Shown in pieces: positions 46,362 through 57,830 of a stretch of 64,000 nt of DNA. The stretch is from CAZVIK01 sp964627045 (GTDB lineage Bacteria; Acidobacteriota; Terriglobia; Bryobacterales; Bryobacteraceae): positions 1-64,000 of the forward strand of contig CAZVIK010000002.1 of NCBI GenBank assembly GCA_964627045.1, in the 5' to 3' direction. Under the pieces are notes generated by a model, which ran no database searches, was not told the origin of the DNA, and was given only the letters and a program-made list of their open reading frames with translations. The stretch's first letter is position 1; every line of letters begins with the position of its first letter. Made by a program: the position numbers and the translations under genes.

Positions 46362-47174
46362 ATGCGACTGGATTTTGCCAATGCCACCTTGGGCCGGAGC
46401 GGCCCGCGGGTGCTCCGCCTGGGACTCTCGGGGACCTACCGTCCGGGCAAAGCGGCCTTCGACAAGGCTCTCGATGCCGGGCTGAACTACTTCTTCTGTT
46501 ACGGGTTCGACGGCCAGACGGTTGGGTTCCTGCGCGGACTGTCGTCGGGTAACCGCGAGAAGTACGTCGTCGCCACCGGCGCCTACAACCTGATCTGGAC
46601 GCACCAGAACCTCCGCAAGGCGCTCGAGACCCGCCTGCGGCAGCTTCAAACCGATTACATCGACGTGTTCCTGTTCTTGGGCGTCATGAAGGCCAAAGAG
46701 TTCCCCGAACGTCTTCAGGATGAGCTGCGCCGCCTCAAGGAGGACGGGCGAGTGCGCGCCGTGGGGATGTCGTGCCACGACCGGAAATTCGCGGGGGACC
46801 TGGCCGCGCGAGGTGCGCTGGACGCCCTCATGATCCGTTACAACGCGGCGCATCCTGGTGCGGAACGGGACATCTTCCCGCACGTGGGGGCGTTCCAGCC
46901 CGCGGTGGTCAGCTACACGGCCACCCGCTGGGGCTACCTGTTGCGACGCCCGCGAAGGTGGCCCAAGGACGGCCCGGTGCCCACAGCGGCGCAATGCTAC
47001 CGCTTCGTGCTCTCAAATCCGAATGTCGATGTTTGCATGATGTCGCCGAGCAACGAGAAACAGCTCGAAGAGAACCTAGCCGCGCTCCGGCAAGGTCCTC
47101 TCGACGCCGAGGAGATGGAGTTCATGCGCCGCTTCGGCGAAGCGGTGCATCGGTCCCGGAAGTGGTTTATGTAG
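46362..47174 (+). CDS. Aldo/keto-reductase-like protein lacking the catalytic tetrad
   Basis: 270 aa. The barrel pattern of an aldo/keto reductase is clear (ALDAGLNYFFCYGFDG, ALETRLRQLQTDYIDVFLF, RLKEDGRVRAVGMSCHDR and CMMSPSNEKQLEENLAAL). Yet the catalytic Asp (FDTA) reads FFCY, Lys reads ATGAYN and His reads FLFLG, so the tetrad is gone. It may be a non-enzymatic relative or bind a cofactor for another role. CGGAG lies before ATG 46362; an upstream start at 46317 lacks a ribosome-binding site. It is divergent from gcvT. Confidence 0.75.
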   Translation: MRLDFANATLGRSGPRVLRLGLSGTYRPGKAAFDKALDAGLNYFFCYGFDGQTVGFLRGLSSGNREKYVVATGAYNLIWTHQNLRKALETRLRQLQTDYIDVFLFLGVMKAKEFPERLQDELRRLKEDGRVRAVGMSCHDRKFAGDLAARGALDALMIRYNAAHPGAERDIFPHVGAFQPAVVSYTATRWGYLLRRPRRWPKDGPVPTAAQCYRFVLSNPNVDVCMMSPSNEKQLEENLAALRQGPLDAEEMEFMRRFGEAVHRSRKWFM

Positions 47175-47234
47175 AGGCGGCGAGCGGGCGATTTGGCCGC
47201 CTGCGCCGGAGCCGCCGCGAACCCGCCGAACCGC

Positions 47235-47253
47235 CGGCGGGGCGCCCCCGCCG
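47235..47253 (+). terminator. GC-rich hairpin after the aldo/keto-reductase-like gene
   Basis: CGGCGGGG-CGC-CCCCGCCG is a perfect 8-bp stem 60 bp after the stop. It has a short loop and no U-tract, so it is a possible terminator only. CATAAT at about 47283-47288 may be the -10 of gdhA. Confidence 0.35.
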
Positions 47254-47309
47254 CCCACTGGCCCCCTGCCCGGTTCCGCTGCCATAATTGGGTCGGAGGT
47301 TTGCCGTCC

Positions 47310-48574
<1,265 letters not shown>

Positions 48575-48578
<4 letters not shown>

Positions 48579-51172
48579 GCGCCGAGCCGTCCACGCCGCT
48601 CATGCGGCAGTATCACTCGATCAAGCAGCAGGTGCCCCGCGCCCTGCTTCTGTTCCGATTGGGCGACTTCTACGAGCTGTTCTACGAAGACGCCGTTACC
48701 GCGGCGCGCGAGTTGGAGATCACCCTCACCTCCCGCAACAAAGAAAAGGGGCAGCCCATCCCCATGTGCGGCGTGCCGTTTCACGCCGCCGAGGGTTACA
48801 TCGCGCGGTTGATCCAGCGCGGCTACCGCGTAGCCATCTGCGACCAGGTCGAAGACCCGCGTTTCGCCAAGAAGTTGGTCAAACGCGAACTCACCCGGGT
48901 CGTGACGCCCGGCACCGCCACGGACGCGGCGCTGCTTCGTTCCCGCGAGAATAACTACCTCGCTGCCCTGGCCGCCGGCGGCGCCCGCACGGGGCTGGCC
49001 TACGTCGATGTCTCCACGGGCGAGTTCCGCGTCACGGAGGTGGATGCGCCCGAAGCCGCCGCAGCGCTCGAGCAGCTCGGCGCCCGCGAGCTGCTGGTTC
49101 CCGAAGGCGGCGCGGCTCCTTCGGCCGCCGGCGCAACGGTGAAGACCGAGATCGATGCCTGGGCCTTCGGCTTCGACTACGCCGAACGCACCCTTCGCGA
49201 GCACTTCCGCCTGCTCACGCTGGACGGCTGTGGCCTGGCCGGACATCCGGCGGCCGTGTCCGCAGCGGGCGCGGTCCTTCACTACCTGAAGGACACGCAG
49301 CGGGCCGCCCTCGACCACCTGGAACGACCGTCCTTCTACGACCGCTCCGAGGCCATGGTCCTCGACGCCGTCACGGTGCGGAACCTCGAGCTGGTCGAGC
49401 CGTTGTTTGCCGCCGATATCGCGGCCAAGGACTCCACTCTAGTAAGCGTGATCGACCGGACCGCCACCGGAATGGGTGCGCGCCTGCTCCGGCGCCGGCT
49501 GCTGCGGCCGTCGATCGACCGCGCCGAAATCGAAGCGCGCCTGGACGCCGTGGCCGCGCTGGTGCAATCGACGATCCCCCGCACCGAGGCGCGCAAGTCG
49601 CTCGGCGAGATGCAGGACATCGAGCGGCTGCTTGCCAAAGTCACGATGGCGACGGCCGGGCCGCGCGAATTGCTGGCGTTGGCGCGTTCGCTCGCCCGGA
49701 TTCCCGAACTGAGGAAAGCCATCGACGGACTGCGCGGCACCGCGCGAATCGCCGGAATCTACGATCGTCTGGACGAACTCGCCGATGTGCGCGACCGCGT
49801 GCTCACGGGGCTCGCCGACGAGCCGCCCGTGAACCTGGCCGACGGCGGGACGATTCGCGACGGCTTCCACGCGGAACTGGACCAGTGGCGCGACGTGCGG
49901 CGCAACAGCCGCCAGTACATCGCCGCCGTCGAGAACCGGGAGCGCGCGCGCACGGCCATCCAATCGCTCAAGGTCCGCTTCAACAGCATCTTCGGTTACT
50001 ACATCGAGATCTCCAAGGCCAACCTGCACCTGGCGCCGCCCGACTACGAGCGCAAGCAGACGCTGGTCAACGCCGAGCGCTTCACCACGCCTGAATTGAA
50101 AGAACTCGAGCAGAAGATTCTTGAGGCCGAAGAGAAGATCCTCGACCTGGAGCGCGCTATCTTCGGCGAGATCCGCGCCTTTGCCGCATCCCACGCCAGT
50201 CGCATCCGCTCGGCCGCCGGAGCGGTGGCGGAACTCGATCTGACGGCGGCGCTCGCACAGGTGGCCGCCGAACGCCGCTACGTTCGCCCGCAGTTCTCGG
50301 AAACCGGCGAGATGCGGATCGCCGCCGGCCGCCACCCCGTGGTCGAGCGGCTGGCCGAACGCGAGGCCGCGCGGTTCATTCCCAACGACCTGTACCTGGA
50401 TTCCGGCCGCAGCTTCATCGCCGTTATCACCGGCCCCAACATGGGCGGCAAGTCCACCTACCTGCGGCAGGCGGCGCTCATAGCGGTGCTGGCGCAGATG
50501 GGGTCTTTCGTGCCCGCTGAATCCGCCGTGCTTCCGGTTCTGGACCGTGTCTTTACCCGGATAGGCGCGTCGGACAATCTCGCGCGCGGCCGCTCCACCT
50601 TCATGGTGGAGATGACCGAAACGGCGGTCATCCTCAACACCGCCACAGCCAGCAGCCTGATCGTGCTCGACGAAATCGGCCGGGGCACGGCCACCTACGA
50701 CGGATTGGCGCTCGCCTGGAGCGTCATCGAGCATATCCACCGGAAGTTGCGCGCCAAGACGCTCTTCGCCACGCACTATCACGAACTCACCGAACTGGCC
50801 GGTCAACTGGAGGGCGTTCGCAACCTCCACGTCTCGGTGTCCGAGTCGGGTGATCAGATCGTGTTTCTGCGCAAGGTGGAGCCGGGCAGCGCCGATCGCA
50901 GCTATGGCATCGAAGTCGCGCGTCTGGCCGGCTTGCCGCACGGGGTCATCGAGCGCGCCCGCGAAATCCTCGCCTTGCACGAAAAGACGGAGCACGAGGT
51001 AACCGAGGAACTCGTGCCGCATCGCCCCGCCGGGCCGGTCCAGATTCAGTTGTTCGAACCGGTCAACTACGAGATCGCCGGGCGCATACGGAGCTTGAAC
51101 ATCGACGAGCTTCGGCCCGTCGAGGCCCTGAAGCTGCTGAGCGAACTCCAGGAGGAGTTGAAGCGCCAATGA
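48575..51172 (+). CDS. mutS: DNA mismatch repair protein MutS
   Basis: 865 aa. It recognises mismatches and starts repair with MutL. The N-terminal mismatch domain has [20 protein letters not shown] (Phe and Glu of the F-x-E contact). Walker A is [14 protein letters not shown] and Walker [18 protein letters not shown]. Length is normal for MutS1. It overlaps gdhA upstream and anmK downstream by 4 nt each, so translation of the three is coupled. Confidence 0.98.
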
Positions 51173-52296
51173 TCGTCGCCGGCATCATGAGCGGCACCTC
51201 GCTCGACGGAATCGATGTGGCACTGGTGGACATCCACGGCCGCCGGTTCACCGTCAAGAATTTCTGGACGGTACCCTACCCTGCGAAGGTGCGGGAGGCG
51301 ATCCTTACAGCCTCGGGCGCGGCCGGCATTGCGCGCCTTCACTTCCTGTTGGGCGAGCTTTACGCAGAAGCGGTCTTGAAAGGCGGCGTCCGGCCCGACC
51401 TGGCGGCCTGTCACGGGCAGACGATTCATCACGAAGGCGCGCCCGTCTCGTTCCTGGGCCGGCGCGTGGCTTCCACCCTTCAGATCGGGGAAGCGTCGAT
51501 CATCGCCGAGCGGCTGGGCGTGCCGGTGGTTTCGAATTTTCGCCCCAGGGACATCGCTGCCGGCGGCCAAGGCGCGCCGTTAGTCCCGTTTGTGGACTAC
51601 CTGATGTTCCGCCATGCGCGGCGCGGCCGGGTGGCGCTCAACATCGGTGGCATTGCCAACGTGACCTTGATCCCTCCCGCCGCCTCTCCCGGCCAGGTGA
51701 CCGCCTTCGACACCGGTCCCGGCAACATGGTGATCGATGCGCTGGTGAGCCGTTACACCGGCGGCAAGCGCACCTTTGACAAAGACGGAAGGCTGGCCGC
51801 GCGGGGGCACATCAACCTGCGCCTGCTCGAAGACCTCCTGTCGGACGGCTACTACCGCCGGCGGCCTCCGAAGAGCGCCGGCCGCGAACAGTACGGCGCC
51901 GCTTTCGTTCAACGCCTTCTCAAGACGCGTTTGCCCTTACTGGACTTGATCGCCACCTCGACGGCGCTGACGGCCGCCTCGATCGCCGAGGGGGTGCGCC
52001 GGTTCGCCACGTTTCCGCCCGAGGAGTGGATCGTTTCGGGTGGCGGTGCGCGCAACCCCGAAATCATGGGACACCTGGCAGCGTTCTTCCGCGGCGCGGC
52101 GATCGCCACGTCCACGGACTACGGCATCGACGCCGATGCCAAGGAAGCCGTCGCCTTTGCGCTCTTGGGTTACGAGACTTGGCGGGGACGCGCCGGGAAT
52201 CTCCCGTCCGCCACCGGCGCCCGGCGGCCGGTGTTGCTCGGCTGCATCACGCCCGCTCCGGCCGCGCGAAGGCGGCGCAACGGCCCTGTGAAATGA
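51169..52296 (+). CDS. anmK: Anhydro-N-acetylmuramic acid kinase
   Basis: 375 aa. It phosphorylates and opens 1,6-anhydroMurNAc during cell-wall recycling. GIMSGTSLDGIDVALVD at the N-terminus is the phosphate-binding loop, CHGQTIHHEG and ALNIGGIANVTLI follow, and FDTGPGNMVIDALV is the catalytic region. The last 25 residues are Pro/Arg-rich and beyond the family core. ATGA overlap with mutS. Confidence 0.95.
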   Translation: MIVAGIMSGTSLDGIDVALVDIHGRRFTVKNFWTVPYPAKVREAILTASGAAGIARLHFLLGELYAEAVLKGGVRPDLAACHGQTIHHEGAPVSFLGRRVASTLQIGEASIIAERLGVPVVSNFRPRDIAAGGQGAPLVPFVDYLMFRHARRGRVALNIGGIANVTLIPPAASPGQVTAFDTGPGNMVIDALVSRYTGGKRTFDKDGRLAARGHINLRLLEDLLSDGYYRRRPPKSAGREQYGAAFVQRLLKTRLPLLDLIATSTALTAASIAEGVRRFATFPPEEWIVSGGGARNPEIMGHLAAFFRGAAIATSTDYGIDADAKEAVAFALLGYETWRGRAGNLPSATGARRPVLLGCITPAPAARRRRNGPVK

Positions 52297-52302
52297 AAAC
52301 GG

Positions 52303-52345
52303 GACCGGGGCCGCCCTGTGGCGGCGGCTGCCCCGGCCCCCGGTC
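52303..52345 (+). terminator. Hairpin between convergent anmK and carboxylesterase genes
   Basis: GACCGGGG (52303-52310) pairs with CCCCGGTC (52338-52345), enclosing CCGCC-ctgt-GGCGG (52311-52324). It could stop transcription from either side. No U-tract is present. Confidence 0.45.
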
Positions 52346-52401
52346 AATCGAACGTGAACCTGACGCCCGGGTGCGCAAAACGCCCCGCGCACTCCCCCGG
52401 C

Positions 52402-54075
52402 CTAACCGCGGCGCGGCGGTGCGGGCATCAGAGACACCAACTTATCGTCGGCCAGTGCCCGGCACTCGCTGACCGAGTCGAACACCATGGCCTGCGGGTC
52501 CTGCGGCGTGTAGGGCTTAAACTCCAGGCCGGGCTGGCTGGGGTTGCCCTTGCGGGCGAAATTAAGCCAAGCCGTCGCGGTTTTATCCTGAAGCGCCATC
52601 GCGTCGGCGGCGCCGCCGGTGGCGAGCCGGATGTGGGGCTCGGTCAGGTTGTGGAAGACGAAGGCGATTTCGGCACAATGGAAGGCGGTGATACCGCCGT
52701 TGACCGGCGCCTCGTAAGCGAATACGTAGTTGTAGACGGGCGTTTTGCTCTTTTCCAGCTTCCAGGCGAGCGTCGTCTTGACGCCGGGGCGCGAACTGGC
52801 GGCGTAGTAGAGCGCGTCCTGAACCTTCTTGCGCGGATAGGCTTTCTTGAACTCGGCGACGATGTCGTTCTTCTTGTCGCCGAACGTCTTGGTGAGGTTG
52901 TCGTCGATCTCCGCCTGGCTCCACTCGTTCTTGCGGCCGTCGCCCCGGTGCAGGGTTCCAAAGTTCTCGCTGAACACGGTGCCGGCCATCAGGGGAATCT
53001 CGTGGTCCCAGTCGCAGTATTCGCGCAGGACGTACTGGTCGTCGGCGATGACATCCCACCCCATGTTCTGCCGGCCCAACTCCTTTGCTACCGAGCGCTG
53101 CGCGGCGATGCCCGCCGCCAGCAGGTCCTGATAGCGGACCTTCTGAAGCTGGTCGATCTGGCTGCCGCTCAGATTCAGGTTCTTGAGCGTCTGCGCGGCC
53201 AGCATCTGCTGGGCCTTGATGCTCTCGGCCGGGTTGGTGCCGCGGTAGTTCAAACCGCCGCCGCTCTGCGCCACCACCTTCTGGAACAGACCCTGCGCGG
53301 CCGGCATGTGCATCAGACGGACAACCTTACTGCCTCCGCCGGACTGTCCGAAGATGGTCACGTTGCTCGGGTCTCCGCCGAAGGCCGCGATGTTGTCGTG
53401 AACCCACTGCAAGGCCGCCACCAGGTCGGCCATGCCGGTCTGCCGCGAGTTGGCGAACGCCGAACCGTAGGCCGACAGGTCCAGCGTGCCCAAGATGTTC
53501 AACCGGTGATTCATGCTGACCACCACGACATCGCCGAACTCGCTCAGGTTCTTGCCGTCATAGGCGTAAGATTCCATCGAGGAGCCATTCGTGAAGCCGC
53601 CGCCGTGCATCCACACCATGACCGGCTTTCTCGCGGCCGCCCCGAGGCTTTGGGTCCATACGTTGAGCACCTGGCAATGGTCGTTCTGCAACCAGTAGCG
53701 GTGCGGGAACACGAACTCATCGACGCCCGGCGCGGTGGATTCCGGGATCGGGCACACCGGTCCCCAAGCCTGCGCGTTCTTGATGCCCGTCCAAGGCTGA
53801 ACGGGGCGGGGCTGCTCGAAGCGGTCGGCCTCGGCATACGGGACACCCAGGAACGTGAAGGTCTTGCCGTCACGGAACCCTCGGAGTTTGCCGCCTTTCA
53901 CGTCAACCACCGGCGGATGGTAATTCGGAGCCTCCGCCGCCTTGGCTTGGCCTGAGGCGGCCTCGGGACGCAGCGCCAGTCCGGCCAGCGTGCCGCCGAC
54001 CAGGGCGGTGCCGCCGCCCAGCAGTGTCCGTCGGTTCATGGAATTCAACTCGGAATGCGATGGATGATTGCCCAC
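52402..54075 (-). CDS. Exported type-B carboxylesterase
   Basis: 557 aa alpha/beta hydrolase. A Tat-like signal (NRRTLLGGGTALVGGTLAG) starts at about residue 13. VMVWMHGGGFTNGS is the oxyanion hole, FGQSGGGSK the nucleophile elbow and SENFGT a likely acid, and a catalytic His is in AFHCAEIAFVF. It probably hydrolyses esters outside the cytoplasm; substrate unknown. GTG 54075 has GAGGAGAG six bases upstream; ATG 54039, directly before the twin Arg, is the alternative. Confidence 0.87.
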   Translation of the reverse strand: MGNHPSHSELNSMNRRTLLGGGTALVGGTLAGLALRPEAASGQAKAAEAPNYHPPVVDVKGGKLRGFRDGKTFTFLGVPYAEADRFEQPRPVQPWTGIKNAQAWGPVCPIPESTAPGVDEFVFPHRYWLQNDHCQVLNVWTQSLGAAARKPVMVWMHGGGFTNGSSMESYAYDGKNLSEFGDVVVVSMNHRLNILGTLDLSAYGSAFANSRQTGMADLVAALQWVHDNIAAFGGDPSNVTIFGQSGGGSKVVRLMHMPAAQGLFQKVVAQSGGGLNYRGTNPAESIKAQQMLAAQTLKNLNLSGSQIDQLQKVRYQDLLAAGIAAQRSVAKELGRQNMGWDVIADDQYVLREYCDWDHEIPLMAGTVFSENFGTLHRGDGRKNEWSQAEIDDNLTKTFGDKKNDIVAEFKKAYPRKKVQDALYYAASSRPGVKTTLAWKLEKSKTPVYNYVFAYEAPVNGGITAFHCAEIAFVFHNLTEPHIRLATGGAADAMALQDKTATAWLNFARKGNPSQPGLEFKPYTPQDPQAMVFDSVSECRALADDKLVSLMPAPPRRG

Positions 54076-54189
54076 ACTCTCTCCTCAACGTACGGCTTGC
54101 GTATGTCCTCTGGAACCACAATGTATGCAGCCGCGCAACAGCGATTGTAGCGCACGCCGCCGCCGCCGGGCCGCCGCCGGAAATGGAGA

Positions 54190-56268
54190 CTACTTAATCC
54201 CCATCTCTTCGAGCAGCCGCTCTGCGCCGTAGACCCGCCTAAGGGCCTCCACGATCCCCGGAAGCGAAACGTGAACCGACCGCGACCTCTCCTCTGAATA
54301 CACGAAGCGGCCTGGCAGGCTCTCCAGGTTCCCGTCGAACAAGATGCCGACGATCTCGCCCTTGGCGTTCACCGTAGGGCTGCCCGAGTTGCCGCCGTGC
54401 GTGTCCGCTGTGGACACGAAGTTGAACGGGGCCCTCAGGTTCAGCTTCCCCTTCGAGGCCACCCAACGGGCCGGAAGCCGGAACGGGTCCTTCCCCGTGG
54501 CGCGCTTGTATAGTCCTTCGAAATCGGTCGTGAACGGGATGTCTTTGCCCGCCGCGCTCTTGTACCCCCTCACAACGCCGTAGGAAACCCTCGGGGTGAA
54601 GGTGGCGTCGGGGTAGGCCGAGGCGCCCATCACGGCAAAGCGCGCCTGCGCGACCTTGCCGCCTTCCCCATTCACCACGGTCTCCAGCGTGTCTTCGAAG
54701 ATCTTTCGAACCTCGCGCGCTCGAGGGTCCAATAGAAGCGCCAATCGCACCAATCCGTCCGGCGACGACTTCACTGCCTCGGCGCTGGCCGCCAGACGCT
54801 TGCGCTCGGCCACATCGGCCAGCTTCGACGTCTTGACAAACTCGCGGGCGGCCCGTTGCGGGGACCTCCCGTTCAGGATGCTCTTCACCACCGGGTGGCC
54901 CGCTCCAAAGGACTGTTGCAGGAACCGCAGGTAGTCTTCGATAACAGCCGTTTCCAAAGCGGGCGATATCGGGATGTCTGCGTACAAAGACGACTCCACA
55001 CCCGGCAGCGCCGAATCCCGGTACTCGCGCAAGCGCTGGTCGCTTGGCTTGGCGCGCTCTTCGGACAGGCGCACCACATCCCGCGCGATCCGGAAGAGGT
55101 CCGACCCGCGTCCCGCGGCCGATTCCAGCAGGAAGTATTCCTTGTAGGACCCGGCGAACTGCTTGTAGGCCGTGGCAATCCGGTCCCAGGCTGCGCCGTA
55201 GGCCGCAGCGAGCTTCGGGTCGCGCGCCACCGAACCGCGCAGTTCGGATTCCTCCCGGCGCTTGAGGTCCATCAATCCGGCGTCGCGCAGGCCCAGCAGA
55301 TAGCCGCTGTAAGCCTTGTAGCTGTTCTGTTGCGAGAACAGGTTGTCGGCCGCCAGGCGCTTGTTCTCCGCGCTACGGGCCGAGAACTTCAGCAACGTTT
55401 TGATCAACGCTTCCAGCCGGGCGTGGACCAGCGGATAGGAGACGTCCCGGAAATATTCCAGTTGCGCCACGGTGTTGAGCCGCCCCGTGGAGCCGGGATT
55501 GCCCGGAACGAAGATGAGGTCGCCCTCCTTCACCGCCTCGCGGCTCCAATGCAGGTAGCCGGGTGTCTCGGCCGGTTTGTCGTCGACGTAGGCGCGGAAG
55601 AAGGTCATGTCCAGGCAGTAGCGCGGGTAGGTGAAGTTGTCGGGATCTCCCCCAAAGGCCGCAACTCCCGCCTCCGGAGCGAAGACCAGCCGGATGTCGG
55701 TGTATTTCCGATACTTGTAGAGGTGATATTCGCCGCCCGAGTAGAGCGTCACCACTTCGCAACGATCGCCGGCGCTCGCCGTGCAGTCCTTCTCGATGCG
55801 GGCGATGTTTGCGCGACGGATTCGCCCGGCCTCGGCGCTGGCCGTATCGGCGGGCGCACCGGCCGTCACCTGTGCGGTCACGTCCTGCATCGAAAGCAAC
55901 ACGTCGGCCTCCAGGTCCGGACATTTCCTCTCCTCGGACAAGGTAGCGGCGTAGAAGCCCTGATTCATGTAGTCGTTTTCCTTCGTGCTGAGCTGCTGGA
56001 TGCACTCGGAGGCGACGTGGTGGTTGGTGAACAACAGGCCGTTGGGCGAAACAAACGACCCCGAAGCGATGCCGAAGAAGCGCACCGATCCCAGACGCAT
56101 GCGGTCGAGAAACGCGCCCGTGACCTCGACGCCGTGCTTCTGTTTCACCTTCTCGGCGGGAAAACGGTCGAATAGCCAGATTCCTTCGTCCGCCCTGGTT
56201 TGCCATGGCAGCAGAAAAAGCAGGGCCGCTAGCAGCGCCCAAACGATCTTGCACGGTTTCTTGTTCAT
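54190..56268 (-). CDS. S46-family dipeptidyl-peptidase (DPP7-like)
   Basis: 692 aa periplasmic serine exopeptidase that removes dipeptides from N-termini. A signal peptide (KIVWALLAALLFLLPWQTRADE) precedes the mature enzyme. Catalytic residues are His in LLFTNHHVASEC (about 84), Asp in FGGDPDNFTYPR and Ser in HGGNSGSPTVN. After the Ser, FDGNLES has Gly at the S1-pocket position where DPP11 carries Arg, so hydrophobic P1 residues (DPP7-like) are expected rather than Asp/Glu. ATG 56268 is preferred to a TTG nine bases earlier. It may provide dipeptides as food. Confidence 0.88.
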   Translation of the reverse strand: MNKKPCKIVWALLAALLFLLPWQTRADEGIWLFDRFPAEKVKQKHGVEVTGAFLDRMRLGSVRFFGIASGSFVSPNGLLFTNHHVASECIQQLSTKENDYMNQGFYAATLSEERKCPDLEADVLLSMQDVTAQVTAGAPADTASAEAGRIRRANIARIEKDCTASAGDRCEVVTLYSGGEYHLYKYRKYTDIRLVFAPEAGVAAFGGDPDNFTYPRYCLDMTFFRAYVDDKPAETPGYLHWSREAVKEGDLIFVPGNPGSTGRLNTVAQLEYFRDVSYPLVHARLEALIKTLLKFSARSAENKRLAADNLFSQQNSYKAYSGYLLGLRDAGLMDLKRREESELRGSVARDPKLAAAYGAAWDRIATAYKQFAGSYKEYFLLESAAGRGSDLFRIARDVVRLSEERAKPSDQRLREYRDSALPGVESSLYADIPISPALETAVIEDYLRFLQQSFGAGHPVVKSILNGRSPQRAAREFVKTSKLADVAERKRLAASAEAVKSSPDGLVRLALLLDPRAREVRKIFEDTLETVVNGEGGKVAQARFAVMGASAYPDATFTPRVSYGVVRGYKSAAGKDIPFTTDFEGLYKRATGKDPFRLPARWVASKGKLNLRAPFNFVSTADTHGGNSGSPTVNAKGEIVGILFDGNLESLPGRFVYSEERSRSVHVSLPGIVEALRRVYGAERLLEEMGIK

Positions 56269-56471
56269 AGGAGTCAAAGACGGTTCAATTCATTGTCTCC
56301 AATCCGGAGATCGGGAAAAACCTCCCAATCCGAACCGGTTTGGCACGAGAAATGGGATCTCTTCTATCTAATTGATTCCAGAATCGTTAGCTATGTTTTC
56401 GCGCCATCGTTTTCTTGGCTTCTTGCCACCCTTGTGCGATAGTAATAGTAAGGATGCTGGATTAAGTTGCC

Positions 56472-57830
56472 ATGACGCAATTGGGCGAGGCCGTTGCCCG
56501 CTACCACAAACTCCTGGAATCGGGTCCGCTCGCTGACCTAAGCTGGGCGGCCGAGTTGCAGTCGAAAATGCTTGCCGGCCGGCTCAAAGACGGTCCGCGG
56601 CCGCTGTGCCCTTTCCTTCGCCCGAACTTCCTGACTCGCCGCCAGTTCACAGCTCTCACCAAGGCGGCTGAGACGCTTGGTTCGGCCATCGACCGCATGG
56701 AGCGAATGGCGCTCGCCAACTCGACAATCCTCGCGAGGCTGCATCTGCTGCCAGCCGAGAAAATGCTGGCATCGGTCGACCCGGGCTATTCCGCGTTGGC
56801 CGTGGCGTCGGTGCTTGACGCTCAGGTAAACGGTCAGCACTTATCGTTTGTGTCGTACAGCGCGGGCGCACCCCCGGGGGTGGCTTATGGAGCGGCGTTG
56901 GCGGACCTCTTCTACGACAGCGCGGCGCTGAAACAGTTCCGCCGGCAGTACCGCCTGGCCAAAATCGGAGCCACCCGGCCTCTGGCGGCCTCGCTGCTGG
57001 CGGCGTTCAAGCAGTTCGGCAGCCGGCAGAAGCCGAGGGTCGGCGTGATGGACTTCCGGCCGGCCTTCCAAACGGCCGAGCCGGGCGAACCAGCGATGAT
57101 CTGCGCGCAACTGGCGCAACACGGGTTGGCTGCGGCTGTCGTCTATCCCGACCAACTGGAGTATCGCGGACGGGCCCTGCGACAGGGCGACTTCCAGATC
57201 GACCTGATGTTGCACGACGTTCGCGTGCATGAGTTCCTGCTGCGCTTCGACCTCTCGCATGCCCTGGTTCGGGCGTACCGTGACCGCGCCGTGTGCCTGG
57301 TCAACAGCTTCCGTTCGGAGATCGGGCACAAGCGCGCCGTCTACGCGCTGCTCACCGACGAAGCGTTGACCGGAGGTTTCCCGGCGGCCGAGCGCAAGGC
57401 CATCCAACAGTACGTTCCCTGGACGCGCGTGGTCGCGCCCGGGAACACCCGATATGGCGGCAAGACCGTCGATCTGCTCGAATTCATTCTCGCCAACCGC
57501 GAAAAGCTCGTCTTGAAGCCCAACGACGATTCCGGGGAGGAACACGCGGTTGACGGCGCGCGCACCGATAGCGCCGGATGGGAACGCGCGCTGCGCCAAG
57601 CAGCCCGAACGCCCTTTGTCGTACAGGAGCGGCTCGAGCTGTCCCGTGCGGTCTTCCCCATCTACCGTGACGGCTCCGTGGAGATGCGCGAGTTGCAGGT
57701 GGACGTGCATCCCCACATGTTCCTTGGGAAGGTGCAGGGGTGTTCTACCTGGGTCTCGGATCCAACGGCCGGAGGGTTCTCCAGCGTGGCCGGCCTGGCC
57801 CCCACCTATATCCTGGAAGCCAAGGGCTAA
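56472..57830 (+). CDS. ATP-grasp-like protein of unknown substrate
   Basis: 452 aa. The C-terminal half looks like an ATP-grasp domain: NSFRSEIGHKRAVYALLTDE, EKLVLKPNDDSGEEHAVDG (ATP-binding Lys) and PFVVQERLELSRAVFPIYRDG, ending in a Gly/Ser-rich loop. The N-terminal half (PRVGVMDFRPAF, then VVYPDQLEY) resembles the pre-ATP-grasp part of circularly permuted members. Such enzymes join a carboxylate to an amine or thiol; nothing shows which. Its stop overlaps by 4 nt the convergent Wzt-like gene. Context suggests a surface-glycan region. Confidence 0.6.
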   Translation: MTQLGEAVARYHKLLESGPLADLSWAAELQSKMLAGRLKDGPRPLCPFLRPNFLTRRQFTALTKAAETLGSAIDRMERMALANSTILARLHLLPAEKMLASVDPGYSALAVASVLDAQVNGQHLSFVSYSAGAPPGVAYGAALADLFYDSAALKQFRRQYRLAKIGATRPLAASLLAAFKQFGSRQKPRVGVMDFRPAFQTAEPGEPAMICAQLAQHGLAAAVVYPDQLEYRGRALRQGDFQIDLMLHDVRVHEFLLRFDLSHALVRAYRDRAVCLVNSFRSEIGHKRAVYALLTDEALTGGFPAAERKAIQQYVPWTRVVAPGNTRYGGKTVDLLEFILANREKLVLKPNDDSGEEHAVDGARTDSAGWERALRQAARTPFVVQERLELSRAVFPIYRDGSVEMRELQVDVHPHMFLGKVQGCSTWVSDPTAGGFSSVAGLAPTYILEAKG

